NCBI RefSeq assembly: GCF_900626135.1
Contig: NZ_LR130785.1
Location: 498,023 to 562,022, forward strand
Length of the DNA: 64,000 nt
Origin: Senegalia massiliensis
GTDB taxonomy: Bacteria > Bacillota > Clostridia > Tissierellales > SIT17
Direction of reading: 5' to 3'
Shown here: in pieces, positions 46,489 to 55,810 of the stretch
Position numbering within the stretch: position 1 is the stretch's first letter
Layout of the letters: every line of letters starts with the position of its first letter
The notes under the pieces: generated by a model
Seen by the model: only the letters and a program-made list of their open reading frames with translations
Told to the model about the DNA's origin: nothing
The model's database searches: none
Program-made: the position numbers and the translations under genes

Positions 46489-48402
46489 ATGAATTTACTA
46501 GATCCAATTAAAATAAGTAACTTAGAACTTAAAAATAGATTTGCTATGGTAGCTATGGGACCTGAATTAGGTGACTTTACAAAGAAGACAAATGATTATT
46601 ATGTAAGAAGAGCAGAAGGTGGGGCATCTATGATAATGGCAAATGTCATGGCAACAGAAGAAATAGATGGGGCTACACCGTCATCTCTTTTAACAGAGGA
46701 AAGTTTTGAAGGGTTTAAAGATTTAGTGGATAGATCTCATAAATATGACTGTAAAGTTTGTATTCAAATAATGCCAGGAGTAGGACTTCATACAAAGGCA
46801 GAACACAGAGAAAAACCATCATCAGCATCAGCACTTCCACTATATCCAGGTTCTGATATTATTTTTCATGAGCTAACAAAAGAAGAAATAAAGTTCATAC
46901 AAAAAGAAGTATCTAAAACACTTAAATTAGCTAAAAAAGCAGGAGTAGATGCAGTAGAAATACATGCATATGGAGGATACTTAACAGATAAATTCATGAC
47001 GGAAAAGTGGAATATAAGAACTGATGAATATGGTGGAAGTTTTGAAAATAGAATGAGGTTCCTAAATGAAATAATAGATAATACAAAAAGAGATTTAGGA
47101 GATGATTTTCCACTAATAGTTAAATTTACATCAAGTCATTTTTTACCAGTGGAAGCTGGATATAGGGGAATGGATGAAGGTATTAAAATTGCAAAAATGC
47201 TTGAAGAAAAGGGAGTACATTGCTTACATGTGGATACAGGTTGCCATGATAATTGGTATATGGCAATGCCACCAGTATATCAACAAGAAATGGCACCACA
47301 AATGTTAGCTTCACAAAAGGTAAAAGAAGTAGTAAATATTCCAGTAATGTCTAATGGTAGACTTGGAAATATTTCTAAAGCCGAAGCTGCATTAGAAAAT
47401 AATTTTATAGATATAGTAGGAGTTGGAAGACAATTTCTAGCAGATCCAGACTTTCCAAATAAAGTAATGGAAAGTAAAACAGATGAAATAAGAAGGTGTA
47501 TATCTTGTAATGAAGGTTGTATAAAAAGTGTATCAGAAGGTAAGCACATAGATTGTGCAGTAAATCCTATAGCAGGATATGAAAATGTAAAAGAGATAGA
47601 AAAAACATCTTCACCTAAAAAAATATTAGTAATTGGAGCAGGTCCTGGAGGTTGCCAAGCTGCAATTTCTGCTAAACAATCAGGACATGATGTAGAAATT
47701 TGGGAAAAACAAGACCACTTAGGTGGAAATTTCTATAACGCATGTATGCCTTCATTTAAAAGAGATGGAGAAGAATTACTAAAATATTATGATACTATGA
47801 TTAACAAATTATGTATTAAAATTAAATATTTAAAACAAGCAACAGAACAAGATATTTTAAACTATAATCCTGATAAAGTTATAAATGCCACAGGAGGAAA
47901 AGCTATTAGACCAAGTTCAATTAAAGGAATAAATAAAAATCACGTAACAACAGCAACAGATGTATTACAAAATAAATCTTTAATAGGAGATAATATAGTA
48001 ATAGTAGGAGCTGGATTAGTGGGATGTGAAACAGCAGTAGTATTAGCTCAAAAAGGTAAAAAAGTTACAATGGTTGAAATGGCAGATAAAATACTACCAG
48101 AACCAGTATTTATTCAAAACTTAATGATGTTAAATCAATTGTTACAACATCCAAATATAACTACTAATGTTTCAAGCAAATTAATATCTATAGAAGATCA
48201 CTCTATAACCATCAATAAAGATGGTACAGATGAAAAAATAAACTGTGATACAGTAGTGCTTGCAATGGGCTTTACTCCAAATGATACAATATATAATAAT
48301 TTAAAAGATAAATTAGACATTGTAAATATAGGAGACAGTATAAAAGCAAGAAAAGTATTAGATGCAGTACATGAAGCACATGATGCAGTTTTAGCAATAT
48401 AG
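46489..48402 (+). CDS. OYE-type FMN/4Fe-4S/FAD oxidoreductase 3, altered active site
   Basis: A 637-residue third paralogue, 25 bases after the second. 4Fe-4S cysteines 337, 340, 344, 356 and nucleotide motifs GAGPGGCQAA and GAGLVGCETAV are intact. In the barrel the usual His-x-x-His/Asn pair is His159-Ala-Tyr-Gly162, so the second substrate-anchoring residue is missing, and the FLSP motif has become FMTE. It may act on a different kind of substrate or work as a partner subunit. Strong terminator follows. Confidence 0.9.
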   Translation: MNLLDPIKISNLELKNRFAMVAMGPELGDFTKKTNDYYVRRAEGGASMIMANVMATEEIDGATPSSLLTEESFEGFKDLVDRSHKYDCKVCIQIMPGVGLHTKAEHREKPSSASALPLYPGSDIIFHELTKEEIKFIQKEVSKTLKLAKKAGVDAVEIHAYGGYLTDKFMTEKWNIRTDEYGGSFENRMRFLNEIIDNTKRDLGDDFPLIVKFTSSHFLPVEAGYRGMDEGIKIAKMLEEKGVHCLHVDTGCHDNWYMAMPPVYQQEMAPQMLASQKVKEVVNIPVMSNGRLGNISKAEAALENNFIDIVGVGRQFLADPDFPNKVMESKTDEIRRCISCNEGCIKSVSEGKHIDCAVNPIAGYENVKEIEKTSSPKKILVIGAGPGGCQAAISAKQSGHDVEIWEKQDHLGGNFYNACMPSFKRDGEELLKYYDTMINKLCIKIKYLKQATEQDILNYNPDKVINATGGKAIRPSSIKGINKNHVTTATDVLQNKSLIGDNIVIVGAGLVGCETAVVLAQKGKKVTMVEMADKILPEPVFIQNLMMLNQLLQHPNITTNVSSKLISIEDHSITINKDGTDEKINCDTVVLAMGFTPNDTIYNNLKDKLDIVNIGDSIKARKVLDAVHEAHDAVLAI

Positions 48403-48437
48403 TAAATAATCACCAACTAATTAAATATAAATTTATA

Positions 48438-48475
48438 AACAACTATATTTAGTCACTAAATATAGTTGTTTTTTT
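48438..48475 (+). terminator. Rho-independent terminator of the oxidoreductase operon
   Basis: Stem ACAACTATATTTAG-like with complement CTAAATATAGTTGT around a TCA loop, followed by seven T. Confidence 0.92.
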
Positions 48476-48589
48476 ATAACTTATATCTATAATTATCATA
48501 TCACCTATAAAAAGGTTCTATAATGATAGAATATTAACATGATATTATCTATAATTAATATAGATGAAATCTTAAATGGGGGTAATGAA

Positions 48590-49081
48590 ATGAATAAAGA
48601 AATAAGTATAAAAAAAGTAAGAGAAGATGCAGAAGGAATGTTTAGAAGAGGAGAATTTTATTGTTCTGAAGCAGTAGTAGCATCTATTAGAAATAACTTT
48701 GGTATAGATATGCCGGAGGAAATGATAGCAATGGCTTCAGGATTTCCAGTAGGTATAGGAAAATCAAAATGTGTATGTGGAGCAGTATCTGGTGGAGTAA
48801 TGATGATGGGATATTTCTTTGGAAGAAAAGAAGGAACAAATCCACAGGATCCAAAGAGTGTTAAGACTTTAGAACTTGCAAATGAATTACAAGGTGAATT
48901 TAGAAAAAATCATAAAGTTTTATGTTGTAGCGTGCATACTAAAGGAATGGATATGGCTTCGGGAGAGCATAAAGCACAATGTATATCTTTTACAGGGGAA
49001 ATAGCAGAAACAGCAGCAAGAATAATAGTAAGAGAATTAAATTTAGTAGATCTTGACAAGGAAAAGGAAGCTGTTTGCTAA
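48590..49081 (+). CDS. C_GCAxxG_C_C-family redox protein
   Basis: A 163-residue protein with the characteristic cysteine set: FYCSEAV (~22), KCVCGAVSGGVMMMG (the GCAxxG-like core, ~62-76), a CC pair in HKVLCCSVHTKG and Cys in KAQCISFTG. The family is thought to bind a metal cluster or act in redox reactions; its function is not established. ATG 48590 with GGGGGTAATG; the in-frame ATG at 48539 lacks a ribosome binding site. Overlaps the next gene by one base (TAATG). Confidence 0.85.
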   Translation: MNKEISIKKVREDAEGMFRRGEFYCSEAVVASIRNNFGIDMPEEMIAMASGFPVGIGKSKCVCGAVSGGVMMMGYFFGRKEGTNPQDPKSVKTLELANELQGEFRKNHKVLCCSVHTKGMDMASGEHKAQCISFTGEIAETAARIIVRELNLVDLDKEKEAVC

Positions 49082-50028
49082 TGATGAATTTAATAAAAAA
49101 ACTACCAATACCAATTTGTGGACTAATGTTAGGACTTTCTGCACTTGGTAATTTGATAGCACCTTTTGGAGCAGGATATAGATTATTTTTAGGTAGTATA
49201 TCTGCTATTATATTTATAATGCTTACTGTAAAAATATTGATAGTTCCAAATCAATTAAAAGAAGCCTTGAATAATCCAGCAGTTTCAGGAGTACTTGCAA
49301 CCTATCCTATGGGGATGATGATTTTATCAACATATATAAAACCAAACTTACCAAATATAGCATTTGGGATATGGATATTTGCTTTAGTACTTAATATTAG
49401 TTTAATGTTATATTTTACAAGTAAATTTATATTCAACTTTAATATAAAAAAAGTATTTGCAAGTTATTTTGTACTTTTTGTAGGAATAGTAGTGGGAAGT
49501 GTAACAGCACCAGCATATGGCTTATCAAATATAGGTCGTATAATATTTTGGTATGGACTAGTAGCTTATTTACCTTTGATACCAATAGTATTATATAGAG
49601 TAATTAAAATAAAAAATATACCAGAACCTGCTCAACCACTAACTATAATTTTTGCAGCACCAGCAAGCCTATTACTTGCAGGATATATGAGTTCATTTGA
49701 ACAAAAAAGTTTAAATATGATAATGGTTTTATCAGCTTTAGCAATAATAATGACAGTTTATGGACTTTTGTTAATGCCTAAAATGTTAAAGTTGAAATTT
49801 TATCCAAGCTATTCAGCATTTACATTTCCATTTGTAATATCTGCTATAGGGATGAATATGGTAAGTAAATATCTCATGGTAAGTGGAGATGGCTCAAATA
49901 TAATAAATTTTATAGCAAAATTTGAAACCTTTTGGGCAATATTTATGGTAGGATATGTATTATTAAGATATTTACTTCATATGGTAAACGCAACAAAACC
50001 AGTTATAACACCAAAGGTAGCCAAATAA
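49081..50028 (+). CDS. TDT-family (TehA/SLAC1-like) transporter
   Basis: A 315-residue membrane protein with ten hydrophobic spans; N-terminal PIPICGLMLGLSALGNL and VLATYPMGMMILSTY match the tellurite-resistance/dicarboxylate transporter family, which in many cases forms anion channels. ATG 49081 (or 49084) with AAGGAAG in the upstream gene. Translationally coupled to the redox protein, so it may export an anionic product of the reductase pathway; this is speculation. Confidence 0.85.
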   Translation: MMNLIKKLPIPICGLMLGLSALGNLIAPFGAGYRLFLGSISAIIFIMLTVKILIVPNQLKEALNNPAVSGVLATYPMGMMILSTYIKPNLPNIAFGIWIFALVLNISLMLYFTSKFIFNFNIKKVFASYFVLFVGIVVGSVTAPAYGLSNIGRIIFWYGLVAYLPLIPIVLYRVIKIKNIPEPAQPLTIIFAAPASLLLAGYMSSFEQKSLNMIMVLSALAIIMTVYGLLLMPKMLKLKFYPSYSAFTFPFVISAIGMNMVSKYLMVSGDGSNIINFIAKFETFWAIFMVGYVLLRYLLHMVNATKPVITPKVAK

Positions 50029-50042
50029 AAATAAACATAATA

Positions 50043-50070
50043 TAAGACTTGGGAATTATCCCAAGTCTTA
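50043..50070. terminator. Bidirectional hairpin between convergent genes
   Basis: Perfect 12-base stem TAAGACTTGGGA/TCCCAAGTCTTA with ATTA loop between the TDT gene and the convergent chemoreceptor gene; moderately T/A-rich on both sides. Confidence 0.85.
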
Positions 50071-50075
50071 TTAGT

Positions 50076-52064
50076 TTATACTTTAAATTTTTGAATTATA
50101 TTTTGTAAATCATTTGCAAGTTCTGATAAACTTTCACTAGCTGATGCAACTTGTGCTATACTAGCAGCTTGTTCTTCCATACTAGCAGATACTTCTTCAG
50201 TAGAAGCAGAGTTTTCTTCTGCAATAGCAGATAGACTTTCAAGTGAAGTCATTATTTCATCTTTTTTCATTCCCATCATATTACCTAATTCATTTAATTT
50301 TTCTACTTCTAGCTGAGCTTCATCTGTAGCTTCAGAAATAAGTGAATACTTTTCTTTGTTCTTTTCAATACTTTGAGCTTGTTCTTCTAATATAGAAGTC
50401 ATATTTTCCATTATGTCTACAGAACTATTTGAATTGTTTTGTAGTTCAGTTACCATTTTATCTATAAGGTTAGTGGATTCATTTGATTGTACTGCAAGTT
50501 TTCTTATTTCATCTGCTACAACAGCAAAACCACGTCCAGCTTCTCCTGCTCGTGCAGCTTCTATTGCTGCATTAAGAGCGAGTAAATTAGTTTGTTCTGC
50601 AATGTCACTTATAGCACTACTTGCCTTATCAATTTCCTTTGCACTTTCATTAGTTGTAATTATACCACTTCTAACTTTTTCAGTAGCAGTTTTAGTTGAC
50701 TGGGATATAGAACTTAATTTTTCCATCTCTCCTAAAGCTTCATTTATAAAACCTTTTACCTTAAATGTAGATGTAGTTACATTTTGAATAAAATCCCTAT
50801 CATCTTCAATTATTTGCCCAAGCTCCATAGATTTCATAGAACCATCTTCAGTGTTCTTAGCTTGATCATTTGCTCCTATTGCAATTTGCTCTACAGTTCT
50901 TGCAACTTCATCTATTGCAGTAGCTGATTGTTCAGAAGTAGCAGTAAGTTGTTCTGATGATGCTGCTAAATTTTCAGCTGACTTACTTATTTCAGTTATA
51001 ACATTTTTTAAATTTTTAGAAACAGTTTGAAGAGCAATTGCAAGTCGTCCTGTTTCATCTTTTCTTTGTAATAATTTTTCTGGAACATCTTCAGTCATAT
51101 CTAATTTAGCAATGTTATCTGAATATTTAGTAATACTTATAATAGGTTTAACAATAGATTTTGCCATTAAATATGTAATAATTATACTAATAGCTAAAAT
51201 TATTAATGTAAGATAAAATATATTATTTTGAAGTTTAGGTATACTTTCTAAAACTTCATCTTCATCTGCAGTAACAGCAATATGCCAATTAGTACCTTCT
51301 ATATTTTCATATGCCACATAAAATTCATGACCATTATCATAAAAGTTTTCAATCCCAGATTCATTTTTAATTATATTAGAAAATAAATCGGCAGTACTTT
51401 CTAGACTTTCATCTTGTTTAGATAATTCTATTGGATTAATAGAATTTAAAACTTTTTCTTTATCTGGATGTGCAATTATAGTTCCATTTTTGTCAATCAT
51501 AAAAGAATAGCCTTCTTTTCCATATACCATATCTTTTGTAATAGTACTTAAAATATTTGCATCACTACGACCAATTAATACGCCTACTATTTCTTCATTG
51601 TTCTTTATAGGAGTTGCAAACATCATAACAGGTTCCTTTGTAACTCTACTTATTAAAACATCAGATATATTTGTCTCTCCATTGAAAGCTTTTTTAACAT
51701 AATCTCTATCACCTAATTCAGCTGTACTTCCATCATGATAATATGTATTACCATCAGGATATACAATACCAAGTGCTAGAAAATCTATGTTGTCTATTTG
51801 AGATCGTAAAGCACTCATTTGTAAATCTAAGTCCATGCTTTTAATATCTTCTATTCCAGCTACCATTTCAATTATACTTTTAGAAGCATTTATTCTACTA
51901 TTTGTAAGCTTTGCACCTTCATTTGCAAATTTATTAAGTCCTTTTTCTGCTTCATTAGTTACTGAATTTTGAGCAGTCATAATTGAAAACAGCCCTAGAG
52001 AAATAGATGAAATAATTATTAATATTGCAAAATAAACTATTAATTTTGTTTTTATACTTTTCAA
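50076..52064 (-). CDS. Methyl-accepting chemotaxis protein (dCache-HAMP-MA)
   Basis: A 662-residue receptor: membrane span ~7-29, extracellular dCache-type ligand domain (~35-275; motifs [13 protein letters not shown] and [14 protein letters not shown]), second span ~280-300, HAMP, and a long cytoplasmic signalling helix with the hairpin tip [35 protein letters not shown] in pieces. TTG at 52064 is chosen because AAAGGGGTGACC precedes it; the ATG at 52082 lies before this site. dCache receptors often sense amino acids or organic acids. Confidence 0.93.
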   Translation of the reverse strand: MKSIKTKLIVYFAILIIISSISLGLFSIMTAQNSVTNEAEKGLNKFANEGAKLTNSRINASKSIIEMVAGIEDIKSMDLDLQMSALRSQIDNIDFLALGIVYPDGNTYYHDGSTAELGDRDYVKKAFNGETNISDVLISRVTKEPVMMFATPIKNNEEIVGVLIGRSDANILSTITKDMVYGKEGYSFMIDKNGTIIAHPDKEKVLNSINPIELSKQDESLESTADLFSNIIKNESGIENFYDNGHEFYVAYENIEGTNWHIAVTADEDEVLESIPKLQNNIFYLTLIILAISIIITYLMAKSIVKPIISITKYSDNIAKLDMTEDVPEKLLQRKDETGRLAIALQTVSKNLKNVITEISKSAENLAASSEQLTATSEQSATAIDEVARTVEQIAIGANDQAKNTEDGSMKSMELGQIIEDDRDFIQNVTTSTFKVKGFINEALGEMEKLSSISQSTKTATEKVRSGIITTNESAKEIDKASSAISDIAEQTNLLALNAAIEAARAGEAGRGFAVVADEIRKLAVQSNESTNLIDKMVTELQNNSNSSVDIMENMTSILEEQAQSIEKNKEKYSLISEATDEAQLEVEKLNELGNMMGMKKDEIMTSLESLSAIAEENSASTEEVSASMEEQAASIAQVASASESLSELANDLQNIIQKFKV

Positions 52065-52099
52065 ACGGTCACCCCTTTTCATATTTTTAGATATATAAT

Positions 52100-52126
52100 A
52101 TATCGACTTTTTTAATTATAACTTTA
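52100..52126 (-). promoter_or_regulatory. Sigma-D promoter of the chemoreceptor gene
   Basis: Minus strand TAAA (52123-52126), 15 bases, GTCGATAT (52100-52107), one mismatch to the GCCGATAT consensus. Located 35 bases before the start codon. Confidence 0.78.
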
Positions 52127-52199
52127 ACTTATTGTCGAAAAATGTTGAAAAATGTTAAAGAGTATTTATAAGAATAGAATATTCAAATAATTCAAAAAT

Positions 52200-52215
52200 T
52201 GTATACTGTTATACA
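52200..52215 (+). promoter_or_regulatory. Inverted repeat upstream of the DUF969 gene
   Basis: TGTAT-N6-ATACA, 58 bases before the start codon. Half-sites resemble those of the palindromes before the two sigma-54 promoters, but no sigma-54 promoter is visible here, so a regulator of another kind is equally possible. Confidence 0.4.
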
Positions 52216-52272
52216 GAAAGTAATTAAATATTACGATAAGATATAAAAAACGGAAAAGAAGGGAGAAATCAT

Positions 52273-52986
52273 ATGATTAAATTAATAGGTATTCTAATTA
52301 TAGTAATAGGATTTATATTAAAACTAGATACTATAGCAGTAGTATTAGTAGCAGGAATAGTTACAGGTTTAGTTGGAGGACTTGGATTTACAGAAATATT
52401 ATCAACACTTGGAGAAGCTTTTATAAATACTAGATATATGACAATATTTTTACTTACACTTCCAGTAATAGGTATACTTGAAAGAAATGGATTAAGAGAA
52501 AGAGCAGCATATCTAATAAAGAAGCTAAGTTCTATGACAGCAGGAAAGGTTCTTATGATTTATGTATTTATAAGAGAAGTTGCAGCGGCTTTGTCGTTAA
52601 GACTTGGAGGACATGTTCAATTTATTAGACCATTAATACTTCCAATGGCACAAGGAGCAGCAGAAAATAAATATGGGCAACTTTCAGAGGAACAATTAGA
52701 ACAATTAAAAGGGTATTCAGCATCAGCAGAAAACTATGGTAATTTTTATGGACAAAATGTATTTATAGCATCTGGTGGAGTATTACTTGTAGTTGGAACA
52801 CTTGATGAATTAGGTATTACAGTTACACCGCTTGCTGTATCAAAAGCAGCAATACCAGTAGCAATAGTAGCATTTTTAGTAGCAGTAGTTCAGTATTATT
52901 TATTGGATAAAAAACTTACTAGATTACAAACTGTACAAAATCAAAATACAAGTACAAATATAACAAATAGAAATGAGGTGGAATAA
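52273..52986 (+). CDS. DUF969-family membrane protein
   Basis: A 237-residue protein with about six spans; typical DUF969 features are LLTLPVIGILERNGLRERAAYLI and GGHVQFIRPLILPMAQGAAE. Members are always encoded next to a DUF979 protein and often Pcp, as here; the pair is thought to be a transporter, with pyroglutamate (5-oxoproline) as a suggested ligand. GAAGGGAGAA ribosome binding site. Confidence 0.87.
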   Translation: MIKLIGILIIVIGFILKLDTIAVVLVAGIVTGLVGGLGFTEILSTLGEAFINTRYMTIFLLTLPVIGILERNGLRERAAYLIKKLSSMTAGKVLMIYVFIREVAAALSLRLGGHVQFIRPLILPMAQGAAENKYGQLSEEQLEQLKGYSASAENYGNFYGQNVFIASGGVLLVVGTLDELGITVTPLAVSKAAIPVAIVAFLVAVVQYYLLDKKLTRLQTVQNQNTSTNITNRNEVE

Positions 52987-53901
52987 ATGGTAGATATATT
53001 ATTAGAAGGAATTTATATATTAGCAGGATTTGTAGCATTTATGGCAGGTATTATGGCATTTAAAGATGAAAATCACCCAAAGAAAATGGGAACAACAATA
53101 TTTTGGGGATTATTAGGACTTATATTTATATTTGGACCATATGTACCACCAGTACTAATAGGGTCATTACTATTATTCATGGGACTTTTAACTGCCACAA
53201 AACAAGTGACATTTGGTAGTCTTAAAAATTCTACAGAAGAATTTAGAGAAGAAAAAGCAAAACAAATAGGAAATAAAATATTTATACCAGCACTTTCCAT
53301 AGCCGTAGTAGCATTTGGAGTAGCACAATTCACTTCTTTAGGAGGATTAGTGGGACTTGGATTTGGTGCAATTATAGCTACAGTATTTGCACTTTTAACA
53401 ACAAAAACAAATGTAAAATATGTAAGTCATGATGGCTCACGTCTTTTACAACAAGTAGGCTCAGCAAGTATATTACCACAGCTTTTAGCTGCACTTGGAG
53501 CATTATTTAATGCAGCAGGAGTAGGAAAAGTAATATCTAATGGAATATTTGGCATAATACCAGAAGGAAATATATTAGCAGGAGTAATAGCATACTGCGT
53601 GGGAATGGCTTTATTTACAATGATAATGGGAAATGCATTTGCAGCATTTGCAGTTATAACAGCAGGTGTAGGATTACCATTTGTTTTTGCTCAAGGGGCA
53701 AATCCAGCAGTGGCAGGAGTACTTGCACTTACAGCAGGATATTGTGGAACACTTATGACTCCAATGGCTGCTAATTTCAATGTAGTTCCAGCAGCAATAC
53801 TTGAAACTAAAAATAAAAATAGAGTAATAATATCACAAGTGCCAGTTGCACTTACAATGCTTGTAATACACATAGTACTTATGTATACACTGGCATTTTA
53901 A
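52987..53901 (+). CDS. DUF979-family membrane protein
   Basis: A 304-residue protein with eight or nine spans, starting directly after the DUF969 stop codon, which points to a fixed stoichiometry. The motif GYCGTLMTPMAANFNVVPAAILE near residue 255 is typical. Probable second subunit of a transporter with the preceding protein. Confidence 0.88.
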   Translation: MVDILLEGIYILAGFVAFMAGIMAFKDENHPKKMGTTIFWGLLGLIFIFGPYVPPVLIGSLLLFMGLLTATKQVTFGSLKNSTEEFREEKAKQIGNKIFIPALSIAVVAFGVAQFTSLGGLVGLGFGAIIATVFALLTTKTNVKYVSHDGSRLLQQVGSASILPQLLAALGALFNAAGVGKVISNGIFGIIPEGNILAGVIAYCVGMALFTMIMGNAFAAFAVITAGVGLPFVFAQGANPAVAGVLALTAGYCGTLMTPMAANFNVVPAAILETKNKNRVIISQVPVALTMLVIHIVLMYTLAF

Positions 53902-53922
53902 TATAAAAGAAAGGATGATTTG

Positions 53923-54564
53923 ATGAAAGTTTTAATTACAGGATTCGATCCATTTGGAGGAGAAAAGGTAAATCCAGCATGGCTTGCAGTGAAAAATATG
54001 AAAGATCAAATAGCAGGAGCAGAAATAGTAAAAGTTCAAATTCCTACAGTTTTTAGAGATTCAATAGATAAATTACAACAAGCAATAGACATGGAAAAAC
54101 CAGATATAACACTATGCATAGGACAAGCAGGAGGGAGATATGAATTATCTGTAGAAAGAGTAGCAATAAATATAGATGATGCACGTATTCCTGATAATAA
54201 AGACAATCAACCAATAGATAAAATAATATATGAAGATGGACAAAATGCATATTTTGCAGAATTACCTATAAAGACAATGGTTAAAAATGCAAAAGATAAC
54301 AATATCCCTGCAGCAGTTTCAAATACAGCTGGAACATTTGTATGTAACCATATAATGTATGGACTACTATATCTAATAGAAAAAAAATATCCTGAAATGA
54401 AAGGTGGATTTATACATGTTCCTTTCATAGCAGAACAAGTAATAGATAAAAAAAATACTCCATCAATGTCACTTGAAGATATAACAAAGGGGCTTGAGTA
54501 TTTTGTTGAAGCAGCAATAAAAAATGATGAAGATATAGAAGTTACAGGAGGAACTATTTGTTAA
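53923..54564 (+). CDS. pcp: Pyrrolidone-carboxylate peptidase
   Basis: A 213-residue cysteine peptidase (C15) that removes N-terminal pyroglutamate from peptides. Catalytic triad Glu78, Cys141 and His165 corresponds to Glu81, Cys144, His168 of the Bacillus enzyme with a constant offset; [14 protein letters not shown] and [12 protein letters not shown] motifs are intact. ATG 53923 with AAAGGATG. Encoded with the DUF969/DUF979 pair, it would produce free pyroglutamate. Confidence 0.96.
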   Translation: MKVLITGFDPFGGEKVNPAWLAVKNMKDQIAGAEIVKVQIPTVFRDSIDKLQQAIDMEKPDITLCIGQAGGRYELSVERVAINIDDARIPDNKDNQPIDKIIYEDGQNAYFAELPIKTMVKNAKDNNIPAAVSNTAGTFVCNHIMYGLLYLIEKKYPEMKGGFIHVPFIAEQVIDKKNTPSMSLEDITKGLEYFVEAAIKNDEDIEVTGGTIC

Positions 54565-54986
54565 TATTTGTATATGGTAGTTTGATGGAGGGTTTTTTCA
54601 ATTATAACAATTACCTAAAGAATAAAATAAAATCACGTAAACTTGCAAAAGTAAAAGGAAAATTATATCATTTGGAAAACAGAGGTTATCCTGCACTTTT
54701 AGAAGGCGATGATGATGTATTTGGTGAATTAATAGAAATAAAAGATTTTGAAAAAAATTTAGTATCATTAGATACATTAGAAGGATATATAGAAAAAAAC
54801 TCAGAATTAAATGAATATAATAGAGTTATAAAGGATATAAAACTATTAGATAGTCAAAAAATATTAAAAGCATATGTATATAGTTTCAATTTAAAAAACA
54901 TAGAAAATAGAAATGCAGAAAAAATATATATTCCTTCAGGAAGTTGGAGAGAGTATATGGAAGTAAAAAGTAGAAGAATTATTTAG
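54558..54986 (+). CDS. Gamma-glutamylcyclotransferase-like protein
   Basis: A 142-residue protein of the AIG2/GGCT fold: N-terminal VYGSLMEG glycine-rich loop binding the gamma-glutamyl moiety, and [26 protein letters not shown] start overlapping pcp by seven bases, with an exact AGGAGG six bases upstream. GGCT enzymes cleave gamma-glutamyl amines to give 5-oxoproline, the same product Pcp releases, supporting a pyroglutamate theme for the operon. Confidence 0.85.
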   Translation: MLIFVYGSLMEGFFNYNNYLKNKIKSRKLAKVKGKLYHLENRGYPALLEGDDDVFGELIEIKDFEKNLVSLDTLEGYIEKNSELNEYNRVIKDIKLLDSQKILKAYVYSFNLKNIENRNAEKIYIPSGSWREYMEVKSRRII

Positions 54987-55010
54987 GAGATGCATTAGCA
55001 TCTCCTTTTA
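54985..55010 (+). terminator. Rho-independent terminator of the pcp operon
   Basis: Stem AGGAGATGC/GCATCTCCT with ATTA loop, then TTTT. Confidence 0.88.
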
Positions 55011-55039
55011 CTAAACATTTTTTGAAATAGGTGAGTGAT

Positions 55040-55708
55040 ATGCAAGACAAAATATTTGATAGAGAAATGCAAGAAAAAATGAGAAACTTTTTTATAGATA
55101 ACTTAATAGACAAAGGAGTAATAAAATACTATAAAAAGAATAGTTTAATATCAACTCCTACATCAGAATACATAGCCATAGTAGTAGATGGTAAAGTAAA
55201 ACAGAGTATTATAAATGAAAATGGTGCATCAAAATTACTATATATACTTCAAAGAGGAGAAGTAATAGGAGAAGTAGATTACTTTGGCGGTGGAGATATA
55301 AATAGTACATCTATAGCAATGACAGATACATGTATTTCAATAATAAACAAGGAAAACTTAGAAAAAGCTTTAGAAAATAATCCGGAAATATATAGATATT
55401 TCTTATATAGTTCATCAAGGAAATTTAGAATAATAATGCTTCAATTGAAAAGTTTAGCTTTTAGTGATTCATTATCTGCTCTTTCAAATCAAATACTTAG
55501 ACTATATATACAACAGGGTATGAAAATCAATGGTAAAAATATAATAGATATATCCCTAACTCATCAAGAGATAGCAGAATTAATGGGGGTATCAAGAGTA
55601 ACTGTTACAAGAGGGTTAAATATGCTTAAAGAAAAAAACATAATAGATATAGAAGATAAAAAAATAGTAATAATAAATATGAAAAAATTAGAAAAATTAT
55701 CCCTTTAG
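55040..55708 (+). CDS. Crp/Fnr-family transcriptional regulator
   Basis: A 222-residue regulator: cyclic-nucleotide-binding-like beta roll (~20-120), dimerisation helix (~120-150) and C-terminal winged helix (DISLTHQEIAELMGVSRVTVTRGLNMLKEKNII). There is no cysteine cluster for an FeS centre as in Fnr. ATG 55040 with AGGTGAGTG. Targets not evident; the neighbouring operons are candidates. Confidence 0.88.
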   Translation: MQDKIFDREMQEKMRNFFIDNLIDKGVIKYYKKNSLISTPTSEYIAIVVDGKVKQSIINENGASKLLYILQRGEVIGEVDYFGGGDINSTSIAMTDTCISIINKENLEKALENNPEIYRYFLYSSSRKFRIIMLQLKSLAFSDSLSALSNQILRLYIQQGMKINGKNIIDISLTHQEIAELMGVSRVTVTRGLNMLKEKNIIDIEDKKIVIINMKKLEKLSL

Positions 55709-55810
55709 TTCACATTGCCTAGTGACTTAAACTGGGAATAATGTTACAATAAGATTACAGATGTAATATTATGTTTTAATTTGTAAAATGTCAACTAAAG
55801 GAGGGATATC

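Noticed and set aside
55716-55740. Imperfect repeat TTCAC-N9-GTGAC as Crp-type site upstream of the glucosaminidase
   Set aside because: Half-sites face the wrong way for the usual TGTGA-N6-TCACA operator and the symmetry is imperfect.
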